Origin: Candidatus Omnitrophota bacterium
Lineage (GTDB): Bacteria > Omnitrophota > Omnitrophia > Omnitrophales > Aquincolibacteriaceae
Length of the DNA: 64,000 bases
Reading direction: 5' to 3'
NCBI GenBank assembly: GCA_903820505.1
Contig: CAIJHQ010000037.1
Coordinates: forward strand, 1 to 64,000
Positions within the stretch are counted from its first letter, which is position 1. Each line of letters starts with the position of its first letter. Shown here in pieces: positions 41,837-50,824 of this stretch. Both the position numbers and the translations under genes were made by a program. The notes under the pieces are model-generated. The model worked only from the letters and a program-made list of their open reading frames with translations. It made no database searches and was not told the DNA's origin.

Positions 41837-42793
41837 TTGCAAAAGATCATCAAGCTCCGTTCCAACGAAGAAGCCGGCGCGCTTTACGGCAATCTGGACC
41901 GGAACGTCCGGCAGGCGGAGAAGGATTATCACGTCAAGATCGTGGCGCGCAACGACCGGCTGAAGATCATGGGCGACAAAAAGAGCGTGGAGGATGCCCA
42001 GCGGTTCTTCGGGCGGCTTCTGGAGATGGTCCGGAAGGGCTATCGCGTTCCGGACCGCGCGAAAGAGAGCGGCGAGACCCCGAAGGAGATCAAGCCCGAA
42101 GCAACAGCGCGCGGCGGGATCCACTTTTTCCATCGCGGCAAAGTGATCCAGGCGCGCAGCGAGAACCAGCAGGCCTATCTGAAAGCGATCCAGACCCGGG
42201 ACATCGTGATCTCGATCGGCCCGGCCGGTACCGGGAAAACTTATCTGGCCATGGCGGCGGCGATCGAAGCCCTCAAGAAAAAACACGTAGCGCGGATCAT
42301 TCTGACCCGCCCCGCGGTCGAGGCCGGGGAGAATCTCGGATTTTTGCCCGGAGATCTCGCGGCGAAAGTGAACCCGTACCTGCGGCCGCTCTATGACGCC
42401 CTTTATGACATGCTGGAGTTCGAAGACGTCGCGCGCTACACCGAGCGCGGGGCCATCGAGATCGCGCCGATCGCGTACATGCGCGGACGGACGCTCAACG
42501 ACTCTTTCGTGATCCTGGACGAGGCGCAGAACTGCACGCACAACCAGATGAAGATGTTCCTGACCCGCCTGGGGCAGACCTCCAAGGTCGTGATCACCGG
42601 CGACATCACGCAGATCGACCTGCCGACCGGAAAAAAGTCGGGCCTCGTCGAGATCCGCGGTATCTTGGCGGACATTCCCGACATCCAGTTCATCTATCTG
42701 AACGAAACGGACGTGGTGCGCCATCCGCTCGTCCAGGAGATCATCAAGGCTTATGAAAAACACGAACGAAAAAAATCCCAAACCGGAGAATAG
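41837..42793 (+). CDS. phoH: PhoH-like ATPase (YbeZ type)
   Basis: The product is 318 residues. The start is TTG at 41837, preceded by AAAGGGA; the frame upstream to 41738 lies inside aspS. The first 100 residues are a KH-like domain. The ATPase follows: [21 protein letters not shown] (P-loop), [22 protein letters not shown] and [22 protein letters not shown] (Walker B). YbeZ works with YbeY in RNA metabolism. The ybeY gene is two genes downstream, matching the common phoH-pgpH-ybeY order. It overlaps the next gene by 41 bases. Confidence 0.92.
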   Translation: MQKIIKLRSNEEAGALYGNLDRNVRQAEKDYHVKIVARNDRLKIMGDKKSVEDAQRFFGRLLEMVRKGYRVPDRAKESGETPKEIKPEATARGGIHFFHRGKVIQARSENQQAYLKAIQTRDIVISIGPAGTGKTYLAMAAAIEALKKKHVARIILTRPAVEAGENLGFLPGDLAAKVNPYLRPLYDALYDMLEFEDVARYTERGAIEIAPIAYMRGRTLNDSFVILDEAQNCTHNQMKMFLTRLGQTSKVVITGDITQIDLPTGKKSGLVEIRGILADIPDIQFIYLNETDVVRHPLVQEIIKAYEKHERKKSQTGE

Positions 42794-45005
42794 GCCGGTC
42801 CTTCAGAAGCCGGCGCTTTTTTCCGCGTTCCCGTTCGCCGTTTCCTGCGGCGCGGCGGCCCTTGTCTGCGTGATCCTTTTCTGGGGCCGTCCCCTGGAGC
42901 TTAACCGGCAGGAATTCGTCCTCGCCGAGCCGGCGGTGAGCGCTTATTTTTCGCCGCGCGCCTTTTCCTTCGTCGATGAACCTAGGACCGCCGCACTTCG
43001 GGCCGAGAAGGCAAAGACCGCTCCGCTCGCGTACAGGATCGATGAGACGATCAGCAGGAAGATCACGGAACAAGCCGGAATTTTTTTCAAGGTCCTCGGG
43101 GAGGTCCGGGCGAAAGGAATGCCGGTCAATGACAGCTGGTGGAAAGAGCTCCCGTTCCAGATCCCCGACAATTCCCTGGGCGCGCTCAAGGACGAACGTT
43201 TGTGCGGGGATGTCAAAACGGAGGTCATCAACCTTCTCGCTTACTATTTAGCGCGGGGGATCATTGCCGCGCCGGAACTTTCACGTTTGCGTCAGGCCGG
43301 GGAGAAGGCGATCCTGGTCGCGGCGGAAGGTGAAGGATCGGGGGAAATGAAGAGGCTCGACAAGCTTCTGACGAAGGAGGCCGTTCTCGAGGAGGCGGCG
43401 CGGAAGTTACCGCCCGAAGCCGCCAGGGATAGAAGCGCGAAGAACGCTATCCTCCAGGTCCTTGGCGCCGTGATCTATGAGAACCTTGTTTTCGATGCCG
43501 CGCGGACAGAAGGCTTGCGCAAAAAAGTCGCTTCCACGGTCGCGCAGGTCGAAATCATGGTCAAGAAGAACGAGCTGATCGTCCAGCGCGGAATGCTGGT
43601 TACCCGGGAGATCAAGGACCGTCTGGACCAGATCCACAAGAGGCTCGTGAGCCGGAAGCAGATGACGCAGACCTTCGCGGGCGTCATGCTCGTAGTGTTC
43701 CTTTACGGGCTTTCCTATTTTTATTTTTTTCTGTTCGAACCGAAAACTTTCGGGGCGCGCTCCCGGCTGCTGCTGTTCCATGCCGTCATTCTTTCCAATG
43801 TCCTCATTTGCAAGGTGATGGTTCTGTGGCCGGACGGTTCGATCTACCTGATGCCCACGGCCCTGGCCGCGCTCCTTTTGACGCTTCTGGTAAGCAGCAA
43901 GAGCGGTCTGTGGGCGGGCGGGGTGATGGCCGTGTTGAGCGGTTTTTTGTCGGCCTTCCACACGGACGTGATCCTCGGGACTTTGCTGACTTCGGCCGCG
44001 GCGACGTTCCTGGCGTACCGGGTGCGCAAACGCATTCACTTCCTCCGTGTCGGTCTCGGCATCGGGGCGGTTTATTTTTTGACCTTGTGGGGGTTTCAGG
44101 TCGCGCAGAACGTCCGGGTGGGGGAGGCGCTTTACATGGCCGCGCTGGGGTTCGGGAACGGGCTTTTTGTGGTTGTGCTTTCTTTCCTGATGCTCCCGCT
44201 CCTGGAATCGGTCTTTGATGTCGTCACGGACATCACGCTTCTCGAACACTCGGACCTGAACCATCCGCTGATGCAGCAAATGATGGTCCGGGCGCCGGGA
44301 ACGTACCATCATAGCCTGGTGGTAAGCACGCTGGCCGAGCACGCCTGCGAAAAGATCGGGGCGAACGCGCTGCTCGCGAAGGTCGGCTGCTATTTTCATG
44401 ATATCGGGAAGATCGAACAACCGGAATATTTCTCGGAGAACCAGGGGTATCTCTATCCGAACCTGCACGACCGGCTCCTGCCGCAAACGAGCTATGAGAT
44501 CATCGTGGACCACGTCCGGAAAGGCGTGCTGCTCGGCCGCAAATACAAGCTCAAACGGGCGATCATGGATTTCATCGTCGAGCATCAGGGGTCCGGCGTG
44601 ATCTATTATTTTTACAAAAAAGCCATGGACGGAGCGCCCGCCGCGTCGCATATCAGCGCGGACGATTATCGCTACCCCGGCCCGAAACCTCAAAACAAGG
44701 AAACGGCCGTCGTGCTTTTGGCGGATTCCGTGGAGGCGGCCTCGCGTTCCCTGAAGGGAACGACGCCGGAGGTCATCCAGCAACTCGTCCGCAAGATCAT
44801 CAACGACAAGTTCATCGACGGCCAGCTGGACGAATGCGAACTGACACTGTCCGATCTTTACAGGATCCAGGAAAGCTTCGTCCAGAATCTGGGCGCGATA
44901 TTCCATACGCGCATGAGATATCCCAACATCGAAAAGGACCCCGGAGCGCCGGACATTTTCGAGGAGAACCAGTTCCATAAATTCCGGGCGGAGAACGACC
45001 GGTGA
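42753..45005 (+). CDS. pgpH: 7TM-HD phosphohydrolase, PgpH-like
   Basis: The product is 750 residues. A helix near the N terminus (about 28-50) and an extracellular 7TMR-HDED domain (about 60-290) are followed by seven membrane helices (about 305-490) and an HD domain ([16 protein letters not shown] and [20 protein letters not shown], with His-Asp near 549-550). PgpH proteins hydrolyse c-di-AMP. The order phoH-pgpH-ybeY-recO is common in bacteria. The start ATG lies 41 bases inside phoH; no later start gives a better fit. Confidence 0.92.
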   Translation: MKNTNEKNPKPENRPVLQKPALFSAFPFAVSCGAAALVCVILFWGRPLELNRQEFVLAEPAVSAYFSPRAFSFVDEPRTAALRAEKAKTAPLAYRIDETISRKITEQAGIFFKVLGEVRAKGMPVNDSWWKELPFQIPDNSLGALKDERLCGDVKTEVINLLAYYLARGIIAAPELSRLRQAGEKAILVAAEGEGSGEMKRLDKLLTKEAVLEEAARKLPPEAARDRSAKNAILQVLGAVIYENLVFDAARTEGLRKKVASTVAQVEIMVKKNELIVQRGMLVTREIKDRLDQIHKRLVSRKQMTQTFAGVMLVVFLYGLSYFYFFLFEPKTFGARSRLLLFHAVILSNVLICKVMVLWPDGSIYLMPTALAALLLTLLVSSKSGLWAGGVMAVLSGFLSAFHTDVILGTLLTSAAATFLAYRVRKRIHFLRVGLGIGAVYFLTLWGFQVAQNVRVGEALYMAALGFGNGLFVVVLSFLMLPLLESVFDVVTDITLLEHSDLNHPLMQQMMVRAPGTYHHSLVVSTLAEHACEKIGANALLAKVGCYFHDIGKIEQPEYFSENQGYLYPNLHDRLLPQTSYEIIVDHVRKGVLLGRKYKLKRAIMDFIVEHQGSGVIYYFYKKAMDGAPAASHISADDYRYPGPKPQNKETAVVLLADSVEAASRSLKGTTPEVIQQLVRKIINDKFIDGQLDECELTLSDLYRIQESFVQNLGAIFHTRMRYPNIEKDPGAPDIFEENQFHKFRAENDR

Positions 45006-45031
45006 CAAAAGGTTCCTCGTGAGGCGGTTCC

Positions 45032-45547
45032 ATGGCGCATGAGATCTGTTTGCGGCAGGAATGCCCGCGCATCGCCGTTTCGGAGGTCACGATCCGGAAG
45101 ATCGCCCGCAACATCCTCAGGGACCTCGGTTTTAAAAAAGCGGTCTTGAGCATTCTTCTGGTGGACGGTTCCGCAATGCGTTCGCTGAATAACCGTTACC
45201 TGCGTCACGCCCGCGTGACCGATGTTCTCGCCTTCAGCTCTCTTAGATCCGGGAAGCATTTGAAGGATAAGACCTCTTCCGGGGCCTCCCGACGCGCCGA
45301 TGCCGATTTTCTCGGGGATATCGCGCTTTGCCTGCCGACGATCCGCACCCAGGCAAGGGAATACGGCCATTCGTTCGAAGAAGAGCTCCATTACTGCCTC
45401 TGTCACGGGATCCTGCATCTGATCGGCTATGAGGATAAGACACGCAACGCCTTCCATAAAATGCACCGCAAACAGAGAACGATCCTGAAACGCGTGGCCG
45501 GTTCCCGGCGCGCGCGCAAAAAGAAACCCGCCTCCTGCGGCGCGTGA
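45032..45547 (+). CDS. ybeY: Endoribonuclease YbeY
   Basis: The product is 171 residues. SLNNRYLRHARVTDVLAFSS and DFLGDIALCLPTIRTQAREYGHSFEEELHYCLCHGILHLIGYED match the family. The metal motif reads H125-x3-H129-x5-D135, with Asp where E. coli has the third His (HGMLHLLGYDH). To my knowledge some lineages carry Asp here, so activity is still likely. The enzyme matures 16S rRNA 3' ends and aids ribosome quality control. It precedes recO by 6 bases. Confidence 0.9.
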   Translation: MAHEICLRQECPRIAVSEVTIRKIARNILRDLGFKKAVLSILLVDGSAMRSLNNRYLRHARVTDVLAFSSLRSGKHLKDKTSSGASRRADADFLGDIALCLPTIRTQAREYGHSFEEELHYCLCHGILHLIGYEDKTRNAFHKMHRKQRTILKRVAGSRRARKKKPASCGA

Positions 45548-45553
45548 CCCGCC

Positions 45554-46318
45554 ATGAGCATCCATAAGACCGAAGCGGTCGTGATCAAGACCCAGCCGTT
45601 CCGGTCGAGCTCCCTGATCGTGACGTTTTTCACGCCACAGTTCGGGAAGATCCGCGGAGTGGTCAAAGGCGTGCACCGGGAAGGGGAGGTCCGCCAGGCG
45701 GGGTTCGAGATCTTCACGCACGCGGAATTTGTTTTCTACGAGAAGAAGCGGTCCGACCTTCATCTGATCTCGGACGCCGCTATTCTGGAAAGCCGGCACG
45801 CGATCCGCGACCGTCTGGACACGATCGCTTATGGAAGCTATTTCTGCGAATTAACGGACGAACTCACGGAAGTCCACGACCCACATCCGGAGATCTTTCA
45901 TCTGCTTCAATCCGCTTTCCATTTTCTTTCCGTGATCCCTCCGGCGCGGCTCACTTCGCTTTTCGAGATCAAATTGCTCCGGGAAATGGGGTGGCTTCCG
46001 TACCTTGAAAGCTGTCTGAATTGCGGAGCGAAACCGCTCGAACAGGGTTTTTTCTCCGTCCGCCAGGGCGCTCTGATCTGCGAAAAATGCCGCGGCAACG
46101 AACAGGGCGCGCAGCCCGTGGGAGCGCCGGTACTGGCGGTCTTTCGCGCCTACAGCAAAGACGCTTTGGAAGATTGCCTCCGCGTTTCCCACAGCACGGT
46201 CATCGAGAACCAGATCCGGTTTTTGATCACGCAATTCCTCAACTATCGCCTCGGAAAAGTCCTCAGATCCCGTAAGTTCCTCGAATCGATCAGGCCCGTC
46301 CTGATCCGCCATGCTTAG
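45554..46318 (+). CDS. recO: DNA repair protein RecO
   Basis: The product is 254 residues. The N-terminal OB-fold begins KTEAVVIKTQPFRSSSLIVTFFTPQFGKIRGVVKG, the typical RecO start. A helical domain follows. The zinc site reads CLNCG and CEKCRG (about residues 155-180). RecO loads RecA at gapped DNA with RecR. It is the last gene of the rpsU-recO run; the following 235 bases are A+T-rich. Confidence 0.93.
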   Translation: MSIHKTEAVVIKTQPFRSSSLIVTFFTPQFGKIRGVVKGVHREGEVRQAGFEIFTHAEFVFYEKKRSDLHLISDAAILESRHAIRDRLDTIAYGSYFCELTDELTEVHDPHPEIFHLLQSAFHFLSVIPPARLTSLFEIKLLREMGWLPYLESCLNCGAKPLEQGFFSVRQGALICEKCRGNEQGAQPVGAPVLAVFRAYSKDALEDCLRVSHSTVIENQIRFLITQFLNYRLGKVLRSRKFLESIRPVLIRHA

Positions 46319-46445
46319 GCGTCCGGTTAAGTAGGCGATAGTCCTCTAAACAATTCTTTCGAGCTCACGGTAAGCATTTCCATAACCCATTCATTCCAAA
46401 AGAGTTACGCGTTAAAATTATGAGATAAAAATTTACATGATGAGT

Positions 46446-46474
46446 TTGACAATTCTAAATTGAGATGTTATGGT
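46446..46474 (+). promoter_or_regulatory. Consensus-like promoter before hypothetical gene
   Basis: TTGACA at 46446-46451 and TATGGT at 46469-46474 are spaced by 17 bases, with TG at 46466-46467. The surrounding 46319-46553 stretch is A+T-rich and has no gene. The leader to the gene at 46554 is about 73 bases. Confidence 0.6.
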
Positions 46475-46553
46475 TCTTATAGAGTTTGAGAATGATTCAA
46501 AACATCACAATGCTATATATTAATATAAATAGACAACCAAGGTAAACCCAGAA

Positions 46554-47348
46554 ATGAACGGAAAAGTTGAGCAGGTAAAAATACCGTATCTGTACTTCAA
46601 CCTCTCGAACGAGGAGCGGGAATCCGCGATCTACTACCTTCTTGAGTGCATTCTCAAGGCGAGGGACCAGGCCCACGGCTTTTTGAAAGCTCCGGTTTTC
46701 GATGAGGACGTGAATATCTATCTCGCGCATTTGCTTTTTGCCATCACGCTTCCGGAATACCACGACATGGCGGACCCGTTCCTTTCCGCTCAGCCCGAGC
46801 AGGTCTTTCAATGGGTCCGGGAAACCGAAGACCCGACGCTCCGCTATTTTATTTTCAAGGTCAACGCGGACAACCTTCTGGTCCAGTCCACCGTTTTCAA
46901 TCCGGATCCCGAACTGGCGAAAAGGTTCCCGGCCCAAAAGAATAAAAAGGGAGAGAAGGACGAGGAAGCGATGGCGGCCGTTCTTTACTACAACCACGCG
47001 TGTCGCTGCCACGAGGGAATGCATGATAAAAAGACAGGCGTCGGGGAGGTTTTGGCGAAGATCGCGGGGAATATCGGTCTTTACCAGAGGATCCTTGCCG
47101 GTGTTCGTCCCGATTATCTCAAGCTGATCGATTGTTTCCGGGACCAGGCCTTCCAGCATTTCTTTGTAAAAATGGAAGGGTACGAAAAGCAATATCAAAA
47201 AGAGATCAAAATGGAATTTTTTCTCGAGGCGTACCAGCAATGGCTTCTCCGCCGCGATCCCGTTCAGAAAAACAGGGTGCTGGCTCTGGCGCGGGAGCTT
47301 CAGGGCATGGACCCCGAGTTCCGTTTTGACGCCGCGAAACTGACCTAA
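46554..47348 (+). CDS. Hypothetical soluble protein
   Basis: The product is 264 residues. It has no signal peptide or membrane helix. It is largely helical, with aromatic-rich segments (PYLYFNLSNEERESAIYYLLECILKARDQAHG) and a charged middle (KNKKGEKDEEAM). HACRCHEGMHD may bind a metal (Cys/His). No family is recognised. It has its own good promoter and is followed by a 54-residue gene. Its conservation cannot be judged here. Confidence 0.65.
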   Translation: MNGKVEQVKIPYLYFNLSNEERESAIYYLLECILKARDQAHGFLKAPVFDEDVNIYLAHLLFAITLPEYHDMADPFLSAQPEQVFQWVRETEDPTLRYFIFKVNADNLLVQSTVFNPDPELAKRFPAQKNKKGEKDEEAMAAVLYYNHACRCHEGMHDKKTGVGEVLAKIAGNIGLYQRILAGVRPDYLKLIDCFRDQAFQHFFVKMEGYEKQYQKEIKMEFFLEAYQQWLLRRDPVQKNRVLALARELQGMDPEFRFDAAKLT

Positions 47349-47475
47349 AGAGTTAAGCCATGTGTCATACCCGCGTGCCTTTAGCGGGTATCTACGTAAA
47401 GGTTTGAAAAATGGAGCCCTGCCAACTGCATGCAAGGATGACAAAAAATTATTACAGAGGAGTTCAAGGCCTTCC

Positions 47476-47640
47476 ATGAGCGAGATCCATTTGCAGTATG
47501 AGATTGAATCCAAGCGCAACGAGTTCCTGGATGTCTACTCGCTGTATCTGATGACGCGGATCTCTCTTATTCGGGATGAGGCCCGGTTCAAGGCTTACGA
47601 GCTGCGGTGCCTCGATCCGCAATTCGTCGCCCCGTTCTAG
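47476..47640 (+). CDS. Small hypothetical protein
   Basis: A 54-residue product from ATG 47476; AAGG lies 6 bases ahead. An in-frame ATG at 47362 would give 92 residues but the added part is of odd composition and lacks a ribosome site. The sequence is helical and charged (EIESKRNEFLDVYSLYLMTRISL), with no known motif. Confidence 0.45.
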   Translation: MSEIHLQYEIESKRNEFLDVYSLYLMTRISLIRDEARFKAYELRCLDPQFVAPF

Positions 47641-47659
47641 GATCTTTCCATCGCACTTA

Positions 47660-47690
47660 AGGGACGGTTCTCCTCGGGAGAACCGTCCCT
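47660..47690. repeat. Long perfect hairpin, REP-like or terminator
   Basis: Arms of 13 bases (47660-47672 and 47678-47690) are perfectly complementary around a 5-base loop; the arm reads AGGGACGGTTCTC. A T-stretch (TTTT, 47698-47701) lies 7 bases beyond. It could end the transcript of the preceding genes. The GGGACGGTTCTC arm is, to my recollection, a recurrent palindromic repeat in several bacterial phyla, as found near REP-associated transposases. No such transposase is in the window. Confidence 0.65.
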
Positions 47691-47754
47691 GACCCTATTT
47701 TAAAAGTTTCCTTTTGACGTTTCCCCGAACGATGTTCCCAAGGCATGAGAAGTT

Positions 47755-47763
47755 TGCTATAAT
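47755..47763 (+). promoter_or_regulatory. Extended -10 promoter for dapL
   Basis: TGCTATAAT gives a perfect TATAAT at 47758-47763 with an upstream TG. No good -35 is seen at 16-18 bases. The leader to the dapL ATG is about 48 bases. Confidence 0.5.
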
Positions 47764-47817
47764 CCTGTCCTCAAAGTCCTGAAGATTCAACCTACTAACC
47801 TGAATCAGGAACCACTT

Positions 47818-49014
47818 ATGATAAAACTGCCGGTCTCTTTTGATCCCCCTGAGCGTTTGAAAAAATTACCTCCTTATCTCTTCGCGGAGATCGACCGCAG
47901 GAAGCGCGAACTGATCGCCAAAGGAAAGGACGTGATCGATCTCGGAGTGGGGGACCCGGACATTCCCACGGCGGATTTTATCATCGAGGCGCTGAATACC
48001 GCGGCGAAGAACCCGCGGAACCATCGTTACGCCCTGGACCAGGGCATGCCGGAATTGCGCCAGACGATCCGCGATTGGTTCCAAAAACGGTTCAACGTGA
48101 AACTCGATCCGGACAAAGAGATCCTGCCGCTCATCGGTTCGAAGGAAGGGATCGGGCATCTGCCGCTGGCGGTGCTGGAACCGGGACAGGTTTGCTTGAT
48201 ACCGGACCCGGGTTATCCGGTCTACCGTTCGGGGACGCTTTTTGCCGGAGGGATCCCGTACGCGATGCCGCTTCTGGAGAAGAACGGTTATTATCCCGAC
48301 TTTGACGCAATCCCCGCCAACGTGCTTCAGAACGCGAAGCTCATGTTCCTGAACTATCCCAACAATCCGACGACCCAGGTCGCGGATAAGGCTTTTTTTG
48401 AAAAGGCGGTGGCTTTCGCGCAGAAACACCGGGTCCTGATCGCCCATGACGCCGCTTATTCTGAAATGACCTACGAAGGTTTCAAGTCGCCGAGCATACT
48501 CGAGATCCCGGGCGCGAAGGAGACCGCCGTCGAACTTTTCTCACTCTCCAAGACCTTCAGCATGACCGGCTGGCGCATCGGGTTCGCGGTCGGTAACGCG
48601 CAGGTCCTCGCGCTTTTGGGCAAGGTGAAGGCGAACCTCGATTCCGGTATTTTCCAGGCCATTCAAATCGCGGGCATGAAAGCGCTTCAGGAAGGCCAGC
48701 AGACACTCGATCAGAACCTCAAGATCTACCAGGAACGCCGCGACCTTCTCGTGCGGGGTTTTCGCGATCTCGGCTGGAAGATCGAAGCGCCGCGGGGTAC
48801 GTTCTATTGCTGGATCCCGGTACCGCCCGGCTACACCTCTTCGGAGCTCGCCCTGAAATTCCTGGAAGAGCTCAATGTCGTGGTGACCCCCGGGAACGGC
48901 TTCGGCCCGAACGGGGAAGGGTATTTCCGTATTTCACTGACCGTGGCGGAATCACGGATCATGGAAGCCCTTGACCGGATCAAAAAAAGCCATCCGCACC
49001 GCTGTAAGATCTGA
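47818..49014 (+). CDS. dapL: LL-diaminopimelate aminotransferase
   Basis: The product is 398 residues. The start LPPYLFAEIDRRKRELIAKGKDVIDLGVGDPDIP is characteristic of DapL. The PLP Lys is in LFSLSKTFSMTGWRIGFAVGN. FLNYPNNPTTQVAD is the fold-type I Asp-region motif. DapL converts tetrahydrodipicolinate to LL-diaminopimelate in one step and is found in Chlamydiae, plants and several uncultivated phyla. Other class I aminotransferases are close relatives, so substrate identity is strongly suggested rather than proven. It begins a run with folK, panC, panD, aspartate dehydrogenase and uvrA. Confidence 0.88.
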   Translation: MIKLPVSFDPPERLKKLPPYLFAEIDRRKRELIAKGKDVIDLGVGDPDIPTADFIIEALNTAAKNPRNHRYALDQGMPELRQTIRDWFQKRFNVKLDPDKEILPLIGSKEGIGHLPLAVLEPGQVCLIPDPGYPVYRSGTLFAGGIPYAMPLLEKNGYYPDFDAIPANVLQNAKLMFLNYPNNPTTQVADKAFFEKAVAFAQKHRVLIAHDAAYSEMTYEGFKSPSILEIPGAKETAVELFSLSKTFSMTGWRIGFAVGNAQVLALLGKVKANLDSGIFQAIQIAGMKALQEGQQTLDQNLKIYQERRDLLVRGFRDLGWKIEAPRGTFYCWIPVPPGYTSSELALKFLEELNVVVTPGNGFGPNGEGYFRISLTVAESRIMEALDRIKKSHPHRCKI

Positions 49015-49043
49015 AACATTTCCCGCAAAGGCGCTGAGATCCT

Positions 49044-49556
49044 ATGCCCGTCGTTTTCATAGGTGTCGGTTCGAATCTCGGGGACCGGGAATTTTTTTTT
49101 GAGTTTGCTGCCCGGGAGATCCAGCGGAAAGCCGGGATCCGCGATCTGAAGTGTTCACCGGTTTACGAAACGGAACCTGTGGACGGGGCAGGGCAGTCGC
49201 TCTACCTCAATGCGGTCTGGAGTTTCGTTACGGAACTGGCGCCGGAGGTTTTGCTGCAAAAGCTTCATGATATCGAAGCGAGAGCTGGACGCCGGAGAGC
49301 ATCCGTTAATGAAGCCCGTGTCCTGGACCTCGATATTCTTTTTTACGGAGACAGCGTTTCTAAACAAACGGCGCTTACAATTCCTCATCCCCGGATCCCG
49401 GAAAGAGCGTTTGTGTTGGCGCCGTTCTGCGATCTGGCGCCGGAGTTCGTGCATCCGGAGTTTAAACAGAACATGCGCCAATTGCTGGACGCGTATCGCG
49501 CGAATCAAGGCGGGATCCGCGGCGTCAGGCGGCTTACAATGAACGGGAGGGAATAG
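49044..49556 (+). CDS. folK: HPPK, folate biosynthesis
   Basis: The product is 170 residues. VFIGVGSNLGDRE starts the family fold. VYETEPVDGAGQSLYLNAV is motif II, and ARVLDLDILFYGD carries the Asp pair binding Mg2+. IPHPRIPERAFVLAPFCDLAPEF is the conserved end. The enzyme (6-hydroxymethyl-7,8-dihydropterin pyrophosphokinase) transfers pyrophosphate from ATP to the pterin. It precedes panC by 6 bases, so folate and pantothenate functions share a transcript here. Confidence 0.94.
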   Translation: MPVVFIGVGSNLGDREFFFEFAAREIQRKAGIRDLKCSPVYETEPVDGAGQSLYLNAVWSFVTELAPEVLLQKLHDIEARAGRRRASVNEARVLDLDILFYGDSVSKQTALTIPHPRIPERAFVLAPFCDLAPEFVHPEFKQNMRQLLDAYRANQGGIRGVRRLTMNGRE

Positions 49557-49562
49557 CGATCC

Positions 49563-50411
49563 ATGAAAGTGGTCCGAAGCCCGCGGCAGCTCCAGAGGAT
49601 CCTCGAAGAAGAACGTTTGCGGAAAAGGACCGTCGGTTTTGTGCCGACGATGGGGGCGTTGCATGAAGGACACCTTTCGTTGGTGAAGGCGGCCGACCGT
49701 GAGAACGATATCACGGTGGTCAGCATCTTCGTGAATCCCACGCAGTTCGGCCCCGGTGAAGATTACGCGAAATATCCCCGCGTGCTCGGTGCGGACAAGC
49801 GGCTGCTCGGGAAAGGGAAGGTCGACTATTTGTTCTGCCCTTCGGTCCGGGACATTTATCCTCCGGGCCACGCGACCTGTGTCACCGTCGACGGGGCCAT
49901 GGCGCGGGTCCTCTGCGGAAAATTCCGGCCGGGCCATTTTCAGGGTGTGGCGACCGTCGTGGCGAAACTTTTGAACATCGTAGGACCGTGCCGGCTTTAC
50001 CTGGGAGCCAAGGACTATCAGCAGGCGGCGATCATCCGCCGGTTCGTGGAAGATCTGAACATGAATGCCCGGGTGCGCGTGATGCCGACGGTCCGGGAAA
50101 AGGACGGCCTGGCCATGAGCTCCCGGAACCGTTATTTGGGCCCGGCGGAAAGACGCCGTGCTCTGGCGCTGTCGCGCGCACTTTTTGAATTGCGGCGGGA
50201 CATCCTGGGAAAGAAAGGAACGCTCGCTTTTTTGAAGGCGCGTGCGGTCCGGAAATTGAAAGACGCAGTGGACCGGGTGCAATATTTCGAGATCGTTGAT
50301 CCCGTGACGCTCGCGCCGCTAAAAATGGTCCGGCGGGAAATGGTCGCCCTGACGGCCTGTTTTGTGGGCAAGACAAGATTGATCGATAATGTTATAATCT
50401 CGCTCCGTTAA
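49563..50411 (+). CDS. panC: Pantothenate synthetase
   Basis: The product is 282 residues. GFVPTMGALHEGHLSLVKAA and VSIFVNPTQFGPGEDYAKYPR carry the nucleotide-binding HxGH motif. FRPGHFQGVATVVAKLLNIV and LGAKDYQQAAIIRRFV follow, with AMSSRNRYLGPAERRRA as the KMSKS-like region. The enzyme joins pantoate and beta-alanine. panD, which makes beta-alanine, is the next gene, so the two steps are adjacent. Confidence 0.96.
   Translation: MKVVRSPRQLQRILEEERLRKRTVGFVPTMGALHEGHLSLVKAADRENDITVVSIFVNPTQFGPGEDYAKYPRVLGADKRLLGKGKVDYLFCPSVRDIYPPGHATCVTVDGAMARVLCGKFRPGHFQGVATVVAKLLNIVGPCRLYLGAKDYQQAAIIRRFVEDLNMNARVRVMPTVREKDGLAMSSRNRYLGPAERRRALALSRALFELRRDILGKKGTLAFLKARAVRKLKDAVDRVQYFEIVDPVTLAPLKMVRREMVALTACFVGKTRLIDNVIISLR
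50390..50398 (+). promoter_or_regulatory. Extended -10 element before panD
   Basis: TGTTATAAT lies at the end of panC, 39 bases ahead of the panD ATG. TATAAT is perfect and TG is present; no clear -35 is seen. It could allow separate expression of panD and the following genes. Confidence 0.4.
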
Positions 50412-50436
50412 ACCAATTCGAAGAGGTCAGACGTAC

Positions 50437-50793
50437 ATGCTCAGACAAATGCTTAGTGGGAAGATCCACCGTGTAACAGTCACTGAGGCCTGTATCGATT
50501 ACGAGGGGAGCATCACGATCGACAGCGCTCTCCTGAAAGGCGCCGGGATCCTTCCTTACGAAAAAGTTCTCATCGCGAATCTCCATAATGGTTCTCGCAT
50601 CGAAAGTTACGCCATTCCCGCGCCGGCAGGGTCGGGGGTCATTTGTCTGAACGGCGGGGCGGCCAAGCACGGGAGGGCCGGGGATACGCTGATCATCATG
50701 ACCTTTGGGGTCTATTCCGAAAAAGAGCTCAAGGGACATAAACCCAAGGTCGTGTACGTCGACGCCCGGAACCGCATCGTCAAAAAAAAATGA
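50437..50793 (+). CDS. panD: Aspartate 1-decarboxylase proenzyme
   Basis: The product is 118 residues, the standard length. MLRQMLSGKIHRVTVTEA begins the family, and YEGSITID holds the Gly24-Ser25 self-cleavage site that forms the pyruvoyl cofactor. NGAA-type NGGAAKHGRAGDTLIIMTFG follows. The enzyme makes beta-alanine from aspartate. The next gene encodes a probable aspartate dehydrogenase that could supply its substrate. Confidence 0.97.
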   Translation: MLRQMLSGKIHRVTVTEACIDYEGSITIDSALLKGAGILPYEKVLIANLHNGSRIESYAIPAPAGSGVICLNGGAAKHGRAGDTLIIMTFGVYSEKELKGHKPKVVYVDARNRIVKKK

Positions 50794-50824
50794 CCCGCGC
50801 GGATTCCAGCCTCAGGACCCTTCC

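Noticed and set aside
43407-45008. Long minus-strand open frame (533 codons) opposite pgpH, with similar long antisense frames opposite ppdK, wecB and aspS.
   Set aside because: These mirror the G+C-biased third positions of the real genes. They lack ribosome sites and family motifs and are rich in Arg/His/Pro, as expected for antisense shadows.
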